From positions 21,952,025 to 22,016,024 of the forward strand of contig NC_044916.1 of the NCBI RefSeq assembly GCF_003576645.1: a DNA stretch of 64,000 bases, read 5' to 3'. The notes beneath the pieces were generated by a model that was not told where the DNA came from, ran no database searches, and saw nothing but the letters and a program-made list of their open reading frames with translations. Within the stretch, counting starts at the first letter, position 1, and each line of letters starts with the position of its first letter. This stretch comes from Ipomoea triloba (Eukaryota; Streptophyta; Magnoliopsida; Solanales; Convolvulaceae). Below, in pieces: positions 44,411-56,165 of the stretch. Position numbers and translations under genes: made by a program.

Positions 44411-44879
44411 TTAAATTATTTTTCCACATTTTGAATGCAACTTGAAGAGAGAAATAACCTAATTTGAAGAGAAAATTGCGCAATCAGCTGAATTGGGGAC
44501 GCATATCCTTTAAATTGGAGAACAACACTTGATTTACCCATTTTGCCTCTCTTTTTAACACCCAATTCACGCCACATCTAACGGCTGACCAGTTTGGCTT
44601 AAAATTGAATAGTCTGGAGACCATATTAGGTGCAATTAAAAGTCAAGGTACTAAATTAAGAAAAAGCCACAGTCGAATGACCATTTTGAGAATTAACTCT
44701 TTTAGTATTTATATTACCTTTTTCCTTTCCATTCCAATAATTCTATTTCTCCTTGTGAAATAATGTAATTTGAATTCTTACTTTATTACAATATTATTCT
44801 TTTCTCACGAAATTACAATTTTCCCCCCTTAATTCCTTCCTTCTAACCAAACATCCTATAAATTGTGGTACTTTCAATT

Positions 44880-45180
44880 TAACTTTTGTTTTCGTCATCA
44901 TAAATGTCCTTACTCGGGTACATAAGAATCTCAAACAAATGTTCAGTTTAGGTAGATGGCAAAATAGTCCTTCATAAATTTTAAGATAATTATATTTCTA
45001 AGATTTGAACTCTAAGAGTTTAAGTTAAAAGTGATTTAATCTTGATTTACAATCTAACTCATCTAAATGTCATTTTTAAAAATAAGTTCAAATTTACATT
45101 GGGCATTCTTCCACTCGAAAAACCACTCCATTTTTTTTATTTTTTTTTTGCAAAAAGCCCACTCCATTGAAGATTGCAAA
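44880..45180. other. Intergenic, nothing recognised
   Basis: AT-rich sequence between the interrupted MITE and the next inverted-repeat element. No ORF or repeat I can support. Confidence 0.4.
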
Positions 45181-45182
45181 TT

Positions 45183-45988
45183 TTACTGTGGACTGCGGTC
45201 CACAAAGCATGGTACTCCACGCATCCAAACGGTGTCGTTTCTTGTAATGAAAAGAAACGTCATTCGTTCCGCGCCGTTCCACAAAAAGTAACTATGTGTG
45301 TATAACATATTCAATTTCATTTTATATACACTACAGTTCCCTTTCAACACAACTACAGTTTCATTTCGATATAACTATAGTTTCATTCAATATTATACAC
45401 CCAAATATGTGAAACTGTTATTCATTTTCATTTTATATACACTATAGTTTCATTACAACACAACTACAGTATCATTCGATATAACTACAGTTTCATTATA
45501 TTGGACAATATACACGCAAATATGTGAAATTGTTATTCAGTTTCATTTTATATACACTGCAGTTTTCTTTTAACACAACTACAGTTTCATTCAACAGTAT
45601 ACACTCAAATATGTGAAACTGTTATTCAGTTTCATTTTATATACACTATAATTTCATTATAACACAATTACAATATCATTTCGATATAACTACAGTTTCA
45701 TTAGACAATATACACTCAAATATGTGAAACTATTATTCAATTTCATTTTATATACATTGCAGTTTTCTTTCAACACAACTACAGTTTCACTTCGATATCT
45801 ACAGTTTCATTTGATAATATAAAAACAAATGTGAGGCAATATCATTTGAGATAAACTGTAATTTCATTTACGGAGCTCCATTAAAATGTGACGGCAGTCA
45901 TTTCTTTACTTAAAGAAACGGTGCCGTTTTTAAACCACGATCCATAAAACTTTGTGGACCATGGTCCACGATATAACTACTGATTGAT
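45183..45988. mobile_element. Inverted-repeat element with tandem core
   Basis: Ends TGTGGACTGCGGTCCACAAAG-like (left) and its inverted partner with GTGGACCATGGTCCAC (right) enclose inner arms AAACGGTGTCGTTTCTT/AAAGAAACGGTGCCGTTT. Between them (45300-45880) a block of about 120-130 bp, with tacagtttcattt and aaatatgtgaaactgttatt cores, is repeated about four times. No sure target duplication. Confidence 0.6.
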
Positions 45989-46210
45989 GATGAGATGTCT
46001 ATAAATATTTATAGAATATTAAATAGTAAAAATGTGAACTACTAATAAATAAAAATGAATAGTGTGACGTTTGTTATAAATAGTTAAAGTAGAATGTAAA
46101 GTTATTTCTTTATTCATAGAGATTCTTGGAACATACTACTCCATACAAATTATTGGATATAGGAATGTTTTTTTTAACTTACAATGCAATCCATAGGCAA
46201 CTTGAAATAG

Positions 46211-46443
46211 AGAAAATGACACTTTTTTTAGGTTTTTTTTTTCTTAATTATTCATATATTCACGTTAGTCCATCAATAAATTAAATACTTATTTTTTAAG
46301 AGTAAAAATGTTTATTATTAATATAAAAGGGAGAAAAATTGTCACTTTTGAAATAATTAAGGAACTAATGTGAATACATAATAATTCTGGGAGAAAAAGC
46401 AATATAACCATATAATCCAAAGGAGAAAAATGGCATTTTCCCT
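46211..46443. repeat. Foldback repeat (agaaaatgacac family)
   Basis: Left agaaaatgacactttttt and right ggagaaaaatggcattttccc are inverted. An inverted relative, split by a small MULE, is at 54225-54345 plus 54760-54810. Confidence 0.5.
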
Positions 46444-46790
46444 TATAAATGATTTGCAATTCCTAATCACAATCCATAACAGGTAAAAGTTTTACCACAC
46501 ATTGCCATTGCATATTCAGTAAAGATTACTTAATTTAAATATAAATCATAATCATAATTCATAGCCTCATTGGCTTTACAGTTTTTTTTTTACCTATATG
46601 TACAAGCAGCTATCACTCACTACACCAAGCTATCTGCTGAAATCCATTTATTATCTAAGTAGCCTTGTGAATTAACAGTAAGATTTGATAAACCATCAAT
46701 TCATACACAATCTAACAGTACAAGAAAGTCTTCTTCTGAGTCATAAGCACGTCCAGTACGCCATAAAACAAGTCGGGAGCACCTGAAGTG

Positions 46791-49700
46791 TCAAGACTGG
46801 TTGTGCGGGTCAGAAGTCTCCTGGTGGTGTGTCTGATGCCTGCGGCGAGATCGCCTGTGGCTTCTACCATGTTTTCGAGGCAATGTGTGGGATGCATCGG
46901 GGGATTGGTGATGAATCTCATCCACGTTGTCAGCAGGCCCGAAAATACAGTCAAACGGGTCTGATGTTGCATCGTCATCTGCAGTCATCTGTAACAGTAT
47001 AATAATGCATTCAGTTGGAGGCTTGGAGCAGAACAAGAACTCTAAACTACCTATGAGTGTTAGGTATGAAGTATCAAATAGACTTTTTCAGAAAACACTA
47101 TAGTTTCAGTTTGCTACACTAACAGGCTGTTTGGTTGGAAGGAATTGAAATTCCTTTCCTACATAATTCTTAACATGTAAAATTACATTGTTTGCTTGGA
47201 GGGAATTGCAATTCCCTCATTCCATGGACCTGAAAATCCTACCCCCACCCCCAACACATACACACAAGATTGCAATTCCAAGCTAGATGGGAAGAAAAAA
47301 TGTGTTGTATGGACAATCCTACCCCTCCCTCTTTACCAAAAAGGGAGTTATTATTATTATTATTGTTACAGGGCATTTAGTTTTTATATCACTTCTTCCC
47401 TTTCAATTCCCATATCTACCAAACACTTTTATTCCTGCCTACCAAACAATGAAATTTGATTTCCTCCGTAATTCCCCCCTTATCATTTGTATGCACAATG
47501 ACAACACATGTGCATAGGTGCTTTCAGATACTACAATGAAAAAAGTATGTTAGTAGAGTAGTGATTGAGTTTTAAAAGGTAACTCACACCGACTTTCTTT
47601 TGCTCAAGATCAGACTTCTGGTTGGTTTTTCTTCTGGAAACAAAAGAATCTTCTCCGGCAGTAGGTTTTTTCATATTATTCCCCTCCAAATGAGTTGCGT
47701 TCTCATAAGAGTCTTCTACTGTCCTTTGGAAAGAATCCAAATTTGCACTAAAGAAATTCCTTAAGCGCCACCTTTGTTTTGGCATGTCTGATGATGAATC
47801 ATCGTAAACATTCTCAGAGACAAAATATTTGGAGACAAGTTGCATTCCCCAAGAATCGTGTGGGTACTTTTTCACCATTCTGTAGTATTGGAACACTAAA
47901 TCACTACACAGTTCAAGAGGGAAGATAAATACTAGAATTGAAATGCACAAAAGACATTCAGAAATCAAAGAAAATAAAAACACGAGGTAAAAACAATTCA
48001 GAAACATACATTCCAGCTACTTCTCTTTGCAATCGAGTTCCATGCAGTGAGAGACTCTGTTCAACACTTGATTCCAGGGACTTGGAACATCTCCATAGGC
48101 CGAAAGAGATACCAGCAGCTATGAGAAAATAACATTAATATGATAACAGAAAGAAACCTCCATGAAGGAATCATTTTTGGAATCTCTCAAGTGATTTTAC
48201 AAAGGAAAACATACAAAATATGTACACAAATACTTCAGTATGAACAGATGCAGGGGGAGGGGAAAGCACTATAAATTAGATAGATGCAGCAATAGTTTCA
48301 TTCTATACACCTCATCTACACATTTTTTTGAAAACTCCATTGCTTGTTTAGCCGCGCAGTAAATACAATCTTTCAAAACTGGATGAAATAGAAATGTTCT
48401 ATGTTGAAAGGTGATTGTTCTCCAAATTTGACAACAAAAAACTCCATTTTCCGATTCCCCACTAAAAAAAGAAAAAAGAATGTGGAACTTTTCAATATGA
48501 TGCTTTCCAAATTTTAAAAAGTAATTGAGCGGTCATTTCACTTGCTTTTTCCACATGAAAATCATGTTTGAACCATGTTGTTAAGGCATGACCTAGGCGT
48601 CCCGTTGGTGGAGACTGGTGACCTAACGAGCTCGCCTCGCCTTAAAAAAAAAACCTACTAATACGTAGCTGAGAGCCTAAGAAGATGTCTCTCGCATGCT
48701 GGAAATGCTAAATTATTGCATAACTTAGTACTCATCGCCTAGGCGGTCGGTGGCACCTCGCATTGAAAGTCTGCCCTAACAACAATGGTGTGAACCACCA
48801 CACAACCATTGCTCCCACTCCCAGTGATACATCTTTAGGGTGTCGTTATTTAGGAAGTTGATGTGATTGGAGAAGCCTTATTTTAGAACAATTAGAGTAC
48901 ATACTACATAGTTTAGTTATTAGGAAATTACTAAATAGTTATTTAGCTTATTATGCTTAGTTATTTGGAAACTACTAAATAATTATTTAGCTTATCTTCA
49001 AATTAGTTTAGAAAGTTTAGTTATTTAGAAACTACCAAATAATCAAGGGAAAAGGGTCAAATAGACCCCTGAACTTTACTCAAAAGTGCAATTAGGCCCT
49101 CGAACTTTAAAAAAGTTCAATTAAACACTTAAACTTATCAAAATGAGTCAAATAAGTCTAATTTACCGGTAACCAACAAGTTTCCGGTAAATTATTGACG
49201 TTGACCGGCCATTATTACTGTTCACAACCGGAATTTTTAAAAAACAAAAAAAAAAAAAAAAAAAACTGCCGGAAACCGGTCGTCTTTTCCCGGAGAAGAC
49301 GACCGGTCCGGTCGTCCTCTCCAATGGGAGAAGACGACCAGCAGTCGCCTTCTCCCATGGAGAAGGCGACCTTGGTCGTATTTCTAATGGGAGAAGACGA
49401 CCAGCAGTCGCCTTCTCCCATGGAGAAGGCGACCTTGGTCGTATTTCTAATGGGAGAAGACGACCAGCAGTCGCCTTCTCCCATGGAGAAGGCGACCTTG
49501 GTCGTATTTCTAATGGGAGAAGACGACCAGCAGTCGCCTTCTCCCATGGAGAAGGCGACCTTGGTCGTATTTCTAATGGGAGAAGACGACCAGCAGTCGC
49601 CTTCTCCCATGGAGAAGGCGACCTTGGTCGTATTTCTAATGGGAGAAGACGACCAGCAGTCGCCTTCTCCCATGGAGAAGGCGACCTTGGTCGTATTTCT

Positions 49701-52700
49701 AATGGGAGAAGACGACCAGCAGTCGCCTTCTCCCATGGAGAAGGCGACCTTGGTCGTATTTCTAATGGGAGAAGACGACCAGCAGTCGCCTTCTCCCATG
49801 GAGAAGGCGACCTTGGTCGTATTTCTAATGGGAGAAGACGACCAGCAGTCGCCTTCTCCCATGGAGAAGGCGACCTTGGTCGTATTTCTAATGGGAGAAG
49901 ACGACCAGCAGTCGCCTTCTCCCATGGAGAAGGCGACCTTGGTCGTATTTCTAATGGGAGAAGACGACCAGCAGTCGCCTTCTCCCATGGAGAAGGCGAC
50001 CTTGGTCGTATTTCTAATGGGAGAAGACGACCAGCAGTCGCCTTCTCCCATGGAGAAGGCGACCTTGGTCGTATTTCTAATGGGAGAAGACGACCAGCAG
50101 TCGCCTTCTCCCATGGAGAAGGCGACCTTGGTCGTATTTCTAATGGGAGAAGACGACCAGCAGTCGCCTTCTCCCATGGAGAAGGCGACCTTGGTCGTAT
50201 TTCTAATGGGAGAAGACGACCAGCAGTCGCCTTCTCCCATGGAGAAGGCGACCTTGGTCGTATTTCTAATGGGAGAAGACGACCAGCAGTCGCCTTCTCC
50301 CATGGAGAAGGCGACCTTGGTCGTATTTCTAATGGGAGAAGACGACCAGCAGTCGCCTTCTCCCATGGAGAAGGCGACCTTGGTCGTATTTCTAATGGGA
50401 GAAGACGACCAGCAGCAGTCGTCTTCTCCCATTAGAAATACGACCAAGGTCGCCTTCTCCATGGGAGAAGGCGACTGCTGGTCGTCTTCTTGCCTTCTCC
50501 GGTGGTTTGTTTTTTTTTTTTTTTTTCTTTTTTAATATTGTCGCCAGAAAATTCTTTTCTCGCTGGAATATCGCCGGAATTTAAAGTAACCGGTTATTTC
50601 AAGTGAATAACCGGGTACTGGGTTTAGACGCACCAAAATGACAAGTTCAAGTGTTTAATTGAACTTTTTTAAAGTTCGAGGGCCTAATTGCACTTTTGAG
50701 TAAAGTTCAGGGGTCTATTTGACCCTTTTCCCAATAATCAATCATTCTTAGGTCTAGAAATAATTGTACTGCTCTATGATAAAGGGACAATTATTTACAA
50801 TTTAAGGAAGCAAAATTTTAATCTCAATATATAAGGAACAATGGAGTTTTGGGTCTCAAGTAAACAGAGCGTTTTCTTTTCCTTTTCCAATTGCTATTCC
50901 TCCTTATTTTCGGATTTTCCCTTTGTGTTGTTTGCCTAAAATGTGAACTCATAACATTGGTTCCATCGCTAGGATTGGCTGTAACACTGGCTTGAATCCA
51001 ACACTATCTCAACAATTCAACATATGGATGATCAATAATGACTGTGAAGGATCAATCATCCACGTTGAGTGAAGTAACATCACCCTCTGTTTGTTGAATG
51101 CTCAAGGAAGTGGGTATATCAGTTGTTGGTGTTTTCAAATGGTCTTTGAGGAATTTAGTTATTGATTGTTTTAGTTCATCATCATCTTCACCCAATTCTC
51201 CAAGATGTTGTTTGTAGAACTTTCTTATTAAGTGAAACTCCTTCACTAATTCCGAGAGAGAGCTGAACTAAAACCAACTGACACCCAAGACAACGGCATC
51301 AGAACCAATGTTGCATGTTGACTACATAAGCAAGAAAACACAACGGAAAAAGAACAAAGAATAGTAGTTGGAAAACGAAAAGAAAAAGTTGGGTTTCTTG
51401 AGACCCAAAACCCCCTTGACCCTAATATTGGGATGAAAATTCTGCTTCCATTCCAAACTAAGAAGTGTAATAAGCTAAATAACACTATTTAGTAGATCCC
51501 AAATAACTAACCTAAATAATACGCTAATAACTATTTAGTAGTTTCCAAATAACTAAACTATGTAATGTAATTGTAAAAAATAAGGCTTCTCCAATTACAT
51601 GAACTTCCTAGAAATAACCACTAGTCCACCAAGCCCCCATAATGTATCAGGGCAACCACCATCAACTGGCCACAATTGATACAACCCCCACAGCCCCACC
51701 CACAACCAGAGAAGACAGAACACTGCCACCCACCCACACCTGCATTAGTTTTTTCTACATGAAGAATAATCCAAATTTCAACAAGCTTCATTGTTTTTTA
51801 AATTGGAATACTTACAAATTTCCAACTAAGAAAGTGTTATGTAATTTTGCAAAGCAAATAAAAACTGGAAAAAAATGTTTGAAATGGAAAATGTCCACAA
51901 ATATACACATGTTTCAGTAAGAAAGAACCTTAAAGTTTTAATATGCTCATGGCCACCACATCTTTATTTTCCTTTTCTATAAGTGGTGTCTAGAGAGGTA
52001 TAATTAATCTCTCGATTGCATCTACTCATAACTATTTTGAAGATTACATGAATTGGTGCCAGGTAAAGAAGATGGAACCACAAATTTATAAATGTGAAGT
52101 CTAACAATATGGACTGAAAATTTAGAACAGTGAAATACTTTAGGTGTTACCTGCTGCGATGTTAGCACGAAAAAAATTATTTAGCCTTCCAGTTACTGCA
52201 GAAAAATAAAGGAAAATGAGATAATTTAGCTAGGCAATTCACGAGTTGTATATACTGCAGGTGCAACAGAACACAAAGTAAAATGGTCATGCGGAGAACA
52301 ATACAAGAACAAAACCAGTTTGTAATTATGTAATAACTAATAATGATATGTACAAGGCTAGACTTAGTTGATTGCACATACGAACACTTCACCTTATATG
52401 CCTGAATTCTAGTCTTTGAATCCATTAATCAGTGTAGAGAAAACACAGCAAAGGGCATCAAGTATACAGGATATAACTCATAAGACATTTAATTCTGTGA
52501 ATGCCAAACAAACAGGGCATGTGAGTGTGACTTACAACCACACATACTTGAACTAATGCAAGCAAACTGTACATGAGTAGACCTCCTACTTATTTTTTGA
52601 CCCAAAAATGGATTCTAATATTAATCTTCATAGCCAAAAATAAAAGAAGGCATATCCAAGTCTTTTATTCAATGAATAACCTTGGTCAGAAACCAAACAT

Positions 52701-53163
52701 AAGTATCAATAAACAGCCACAGGAGATAGTACATCTAAATACATATGTAGAGTAAAAACCAATTTGACTAGAACTCAAAATTCTACGGTGTTTAGATAAT
52801 GTACCTAACCAACTAGCAATGGAAGCAATACCCATGCCGATACCCAAATCCCTAATAGCATTGTTCCTCCAAGAATTTAGTATTTCTGCTTCTTCCCTTG
52901 TCAGTGACACCTACATTACAATTTAGAGTCAAATGACAGCATTTAGTACCCAAATACAAGAGCCAAAGAGGGGAAGATTAAACACATAAATAACAGAACC
53001 CAATCAACACAAGTGTTGAAACACACAAAACCCAGATCAAGAAAAAGCGGAAAACTCCATCCAAAAAATGGAGTGCGCTCACAAAGATTCAATTGTTAAG
53101 CGAATAGGGGGTTGGATTAACCTTCTGGAGACGGAGAAGTTCATCGGCTTCTATGAGCGCCAT
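46791..53163 (-). CDS. Conserved-looking plant protein of unknown function, six exons
   Basis: Exons: 53122-53163, 52805-52910, 52151-52195, 48010-48118, 47588-47903, 46791-46988; 271 residues, all phases consistent and all introns GT-AG. The start is MALIEADELLRLQK, then LTREEAEILNSWRNNAIRDL, a hydrophobic segment (LGIGMGIASIASWL), and a second (RANIAAAAGISFGLW), suggesting a two-helix hairpin in a membrane. The second half is hydrophilic and ends in a His/Arg-rich tail (KHGRSHRRSRRRHQTHHQ). The layout of an acidic helix followed by two short hydrophobic helices recalls OCIA-domain proteins, but I do not claim membership. Intron 3 (48119-52150) is filled with nested transposons; intron 5 holds a Tourist-like fragment. 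The acceptor of exon 5 is the least certain. Confidence 0.72.
47125..47490. repeat. Tourist-like fragment in intron 5
   Basis: GGCTGTTTGGTTGGAAGG at 47125 and inverted ctaccaaaca motifs at about 47412 and 47438 resemble the ends of the Tourist-like MITEs in this window, with ggaattgcaattcc between. Boundaries are unclear. Confidence 0.35.
48585..48785. repeat. Short inverted-repeat element in intron 3
   Basis: GTTGTTAAGGCATGACCTAGGCG (in part) near 48588 mirrors CGCCTAGGCG...GCCCTAACAAC near 48737-48782. This pattern is a widespread plant interspersed repeat. Family not determined. Confidence 0.4.
49047..50732. mobile_element. Mutator-like element carrying a minisatellite
   Basis: The TIRs are nearly perfect for about 90 bp (both start GGGAAAAGGGTCAAATAGAC). 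A perfect 9-bp target duplication aataatcaa flanks it (49038-49046, 50733-50741). Most of the interior is a 63-bp tandem array. No transposase. It lies in intron 3 of the minus-strand gene and within the left LTR-like arm. A 406-bp relative is at 54345-54750. Confidence 0.93.
49324..50490. repeat. 63-bp minisatellite, 17 full units plus an inverted unit
   Basis: Units start atgggagaagacgaccagca at 49324 and every 63 bp to 50332, then a divergent unit at 50395 that turns into an inverted copy (50420-50490). The units look identical to one another. Each contains a perfect hairpin with 12-bp arms GTCGCCTTCTCC/GGAGAAGGCGAC around cat, and a second imperfect one with ATGGGAGAAG/CTTCTCCCAT arms. 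As 63 is divisible by three and the unit lacks stops, long frames appear on both strands; I do not treat them as genes. Confidence 0.95.
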
Positions 53164-53694
53164 TATCAGTTGTTTTGGTTGGGCTGTGTCAAGTGTGTTA
53201 ATGTATTTGGCACCGGTACTTGGGATTTTTCAAGTTGAAGAAAAGCAAGCAAGAATGCAAGCGGGTCGGCAAATGAATTTTGGTTCGTTTTCACTTTTCT
53301 ATCACGGCAAATGAATGGGAAGCGGGTCGGCAATTCTAAGCCTCTAACCTGTTGTCAATCTTGGAAAAGGTACAAAAACCACGGGTATTATTTTCTCAAA
53401 AAAAAAAAAATTATTTATTGAACAAATAAGCTAATCTCGTGCGGACAAAATTAGGGACGGAATCAGAAATTACTTCCAGTGAACGGAATATTACAATAAA
53501 AGCGATGGTTAAAAACAAAAACAATTTAAAAATATAATCATAAATATTGTTGGATATAGGCGAAAAATAAAACAAATCAAAATTTTTTAAAAATATTCAT
53601 AACAAAATATGAAACATAATTAATTTTATAAAATAATTCAAATAGAAAACGCACTATAAATTACATATCTCATTATTAATAAATAAATAAATAA

Positions 53695-53740
<46 letters not shown>

Positions 53741-54335
53741 ATTCATAAAGCTTTGTCGAAGCAATGAAAGGAATTGATCATAACATTTCTTAGCACAAAC
53801 ACACATCTACCAACTAATCAACCTAACCTTCTTTTTTTTACATTTATCTATTTTTAGTTTATATATATGTATTATTAAAAAAGCTATAAAAGAAGCGCCA
53901 TAAAGACACTATGTTGCCTTCGAGATTCACGCGACTTTTCACAAAGAAATGCACGCATCTACCACCTTGTCTAGCTAATCCATTGTTTACTATATCTGTT
54001 TTGATATATTTATATCTAAAACAGATATTATATATACATATATACATACAACGCTATATACGGGGTGGGGGTTGGGGGTGGGGTGAGTGGGGCAGCTGCC
54101 TCCATTGCCCCCATTGTAGCTCCGTCCCTTGGCAAAACTATGAGTATTATTGTTTTAACGCTGGGTTAATTGTTACGATTTTTTAACTTTTATAATTCTT
54201 TTCAAAACATATTTGAGAAGAAAATGACATTTTCTCTCCTTGAATTATATGTATATAGCATTTTTTTCTCTTTGAATTATTCATGTATTCACATTAGCCT
54301 CTCAATTATTTTGAAAGTGACAATTTTTCTCATTT
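53164..54335. other. Upstream flank of the six-exon gene; AT microsatellite
   Basis: No gene seen. The promoter of the minus-strand gene should lie just above 53164 but I find no clear TATA box. An (AT)n run with (AAAT)n beside it is at about 53680-53735, and a G-rich tract (ggggtgggggttgggggtgg) at 54062-54082. Confidence 0.45.
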
Positions 54336-54344
54336 TATTTTAAA

Positions 54345-54750
54345 GGGAAAATGGTCAAATAAACCTCTAAACTTTACACCAAATGTCAATTAAATCCCTA
54401 AACTTTAAAAAGGATCAACTAAACCGTCAAACATGTCAAATTGAGTCAAATACATCAAACTTACCAGTAACCAACATGTTACCGATAAAAATAGCCGGAA
54501 AAAGTCACCAGTTTGCCTTCTCCCGCGAGTCATCGGAGATGGCGACCGGCGACGACTCGGTTGTCGCCGTTCGCCGGAAGTCGTCATCACCGGACTAATA
54601 CAAATGACCTATAATAACTGGTCATTTACCTGTTTGGGGGCTTCATTGCCTCAATTTGACATGTTTGAGAGTTTAATTGGCCTCTTTAAAAGTTTAGGGG
54701 TCTAATTGACTTTTGGTGTAAAGTTTAGGGACATATTTGACATTTATCCC
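54345..54750. mobile_element. 406-bp Mutator-like MITE
   Basis: The TIRs begin GGGAAAATGGTCAAATAAAC and GGGATAAATGTCAAATATG, sharing ctaaactttacacca. A perfect 9-bp duplication tattttaaa flanks it (54336-54344, 54751-54759). The short core is GC-rich (gcgaccggcgacgactcgg), like the core around the minisatellite element at 49047, so the two appear to be one family. It interrupts a foldback repeat. Confidence 0.85.
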
Positions 54751-54826
54751 TATTTTAAATGGACATTTTTACCTTTAAAATAAATATTTCATTTATTTTT
54801 TTCTCTAACAAATTATTACTTATATG

Positions 54827-55904
54827 TAGGAATGACTATGATTCGGTTCGAACTAATTTAACACTGTTGCAACCGAATAGAAACCGTAGGGACGATTCTG
54901 GTTGCGGTTCATAACCGGATCCGTCAGTTCTAATTCCGAACTAGAAAAAAAATAAAATAAATGTAGAATTTGAACTATTTTAAAAATTAAAATTTACCAA
55001 AATAAAAAGTTTGAATATGCAGTTTAAGTCGAACTGCTAGTTCATTCTGGTTTATCATTTCCTGAAATCATGAACTGGACCTTGCTTTTTCTGATTTTCA
55101 ACCGATGTGACTACTTTAATTTTGCACCTTGTTTTTTACACTACATATTTTGTCTAGGCCTTTTTTTAAAGAAATCTAATTTGGAATGCGTACCTAAGAC
55201 TCATTTTTCTTTGGTAACATTCTTCTTGTAACTTCAGATTTTGAGAACGGTAATTGTTCATTCATAGAATGTCTACCCCTAGGCCAGCTCTTGTGCCTCC
55301 CGGAGCGAACGTGGGTGGGCCTGGACCGTTACACGGACAGAGAAAGACCTCGTGAACTTACCCCAAAAGAAAACACATAATTTATTAATTGAAGGCACAC
55401 ATGTGTAAATTATGGTTCGTTTCCAATCCAGTTTTGGTTCTGAACCGACGGTTCTCGATTTCAGAAAATGGCAAACCGAAACCGAAATCCACTAGGAAGG
55501 TTCCGGTTCCAGTTTGATCCATTGGTTCTAATTGATTTTTAAAAAGTCAAAATTCAACAATTATTTATTTTTTTGAAAGTCTTTCATTATAATTTTTTAC
55601 AATGGTTATATCAAATATTTAAACTTTAAAGTTAAATTAAAAATACGAATAATTGTTAAAGTTAAACTTTAAATTGTTATATAAAGCTTATACTTTAATC
55701 AAATAATTGTCACTTAATATTTAATCAAATAATAATTATTTAAAATTTAATCAAATAATGATTAAACTTTAAATTGTTTTTTCTTACAAGTTGGAACGAG
55801 AACTGGAACCAAAATCGTTTGTACAGTTTCGATTCCGATTCGCTTCCTACAGTACACGGTTTGATTCGAACTGGACGATTTGAACCGAACTATGATCATC
55901 CCTA
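54827..55904. mobile_element. Non-autonomous hAT-like element
   Basis: The ends TAGGAATGACTATGATTCGG and (right, reverse complement) TAGGGATGATCATAGTTCGG are good hAT-type TIRs, related to the element at 9110. GGTTC motifs recur below each end. The 8-bp flanks do not match. The interior is AT-rich, without transposase. Confidence 0.65.
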
Positions 55905-56044
55905 AAGGCACATAATATGTTAACTTTATGTCTACATGTATATAATTTTTAAATCGGGATTTACAATACAAGATGAACTTTGTCAAGGGTAGAATAATTG
56001 GTTATTGTAAAGGGTCGGGCATTATTTTATTTGTAGCAAATAAT

Positions 56045-56165
56045 ATAGGACTCATTAACCAAGCGCCTTATGTTCATATGATATGTAGTGACTCTCCCAT
56101 ATGGGAGGTCATGAGGTTGAGCCTTAGTGGATGCAAATTGACTCTTTGTGCGAGTATGGATTATG
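56045..56165 (+). mobile_element. SINE 3' part
   Basis: Contains a B-box-like GAGGTTGAGCCTTAGTGGA followed by ttgactctttgtg, also found in the SINE at 56520. The 5' half is poorly preserved. Confidence 0.45.

Larger units (their letters stand above)
39502..44699 (+). mobile_element. 5.2-kb Mutator-like element (MULE)
   Basis: Perfect 10-bp target duplications ttttagtatt flank it (39492-39501 and 44700-44709). TIRs of about 170-200 bp start GAGAAAATACTCAAAATGG and (right, reverse complement) GAGTTAATTCTCAAAATGG, and share ttttaagccaaactggtc. It carries a decayed MuDR-type transposase on plus and a GRF zinc-finger ORF on minus, pointing toward each other, an arrangement like mudrA/mudrB of maize MuDR though the second gene is unrelated. 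Confidence 0.93.
38852..44856. mobile_element. Tourist-like MITE interrupted by later insertions
   Basis: The left end GGAGTGTTTGGTTGG and right end (reverse complement GGATGTTTGGTTAGAAGG) look like the two halves of one MITE, with ggaattgcaattc-type sequence inside. The foldback (39009) and the Mutator-like element (39502) lie between them. Three-base flanks do not match clearly. Confidence 0.45.
48825..51657. repeat. Long inverted LTR-like arms in intron 3, with nested MULE
   Basis: The left arm begins tgatacatctttaggg; the right arm, read on the minus strand, begins tgatacattatggggg. They share gtgattggagaagcctta-like, catagtttagttatt, gaaactactaaata and ttttgggtctcaag blocks, and both end ...aaca followed by ttggttc. 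That looks like two LTRs of a copia-type element facing each other around about 350 bp of internal sequence, in which a minus-strand frame of 64 codons (51052-51246, KEFHLIRKFYKQHLGELG) may be the start of a gag. The left arm holds the MULE at 49047-50732. Head-to-head LTRs are not the normal structure. Confidence 0.55.

Noticed and set aside
43935..44483. Single uninterrupted protein of 182 codons on the minus strand
   Set aside because: The GRF finger lies partly in another frame with good splice sites, so the unspliced frame mixes exon 2 with intron and wrong-frame sequence.
49324..50395. CRISPR-like regular array
   Set aside because: There are no unique spacers; whole 63-bp units are identical, and the genome is a plant.
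49195..50535. Long open frames on both strands over the minisatellite (446 and 415 codons)
   Set aside because: They come from a stop-free 63-bp unit repeated in frame. Both strands are equally open, there is no conserved domain, and the array lies inside a transposon in an intron.
48825..51657. A simple full-length LTR retrotransposon
   Set aside because: The two LTR-like arms are inverted relative to each other and no pol coding lies between them.
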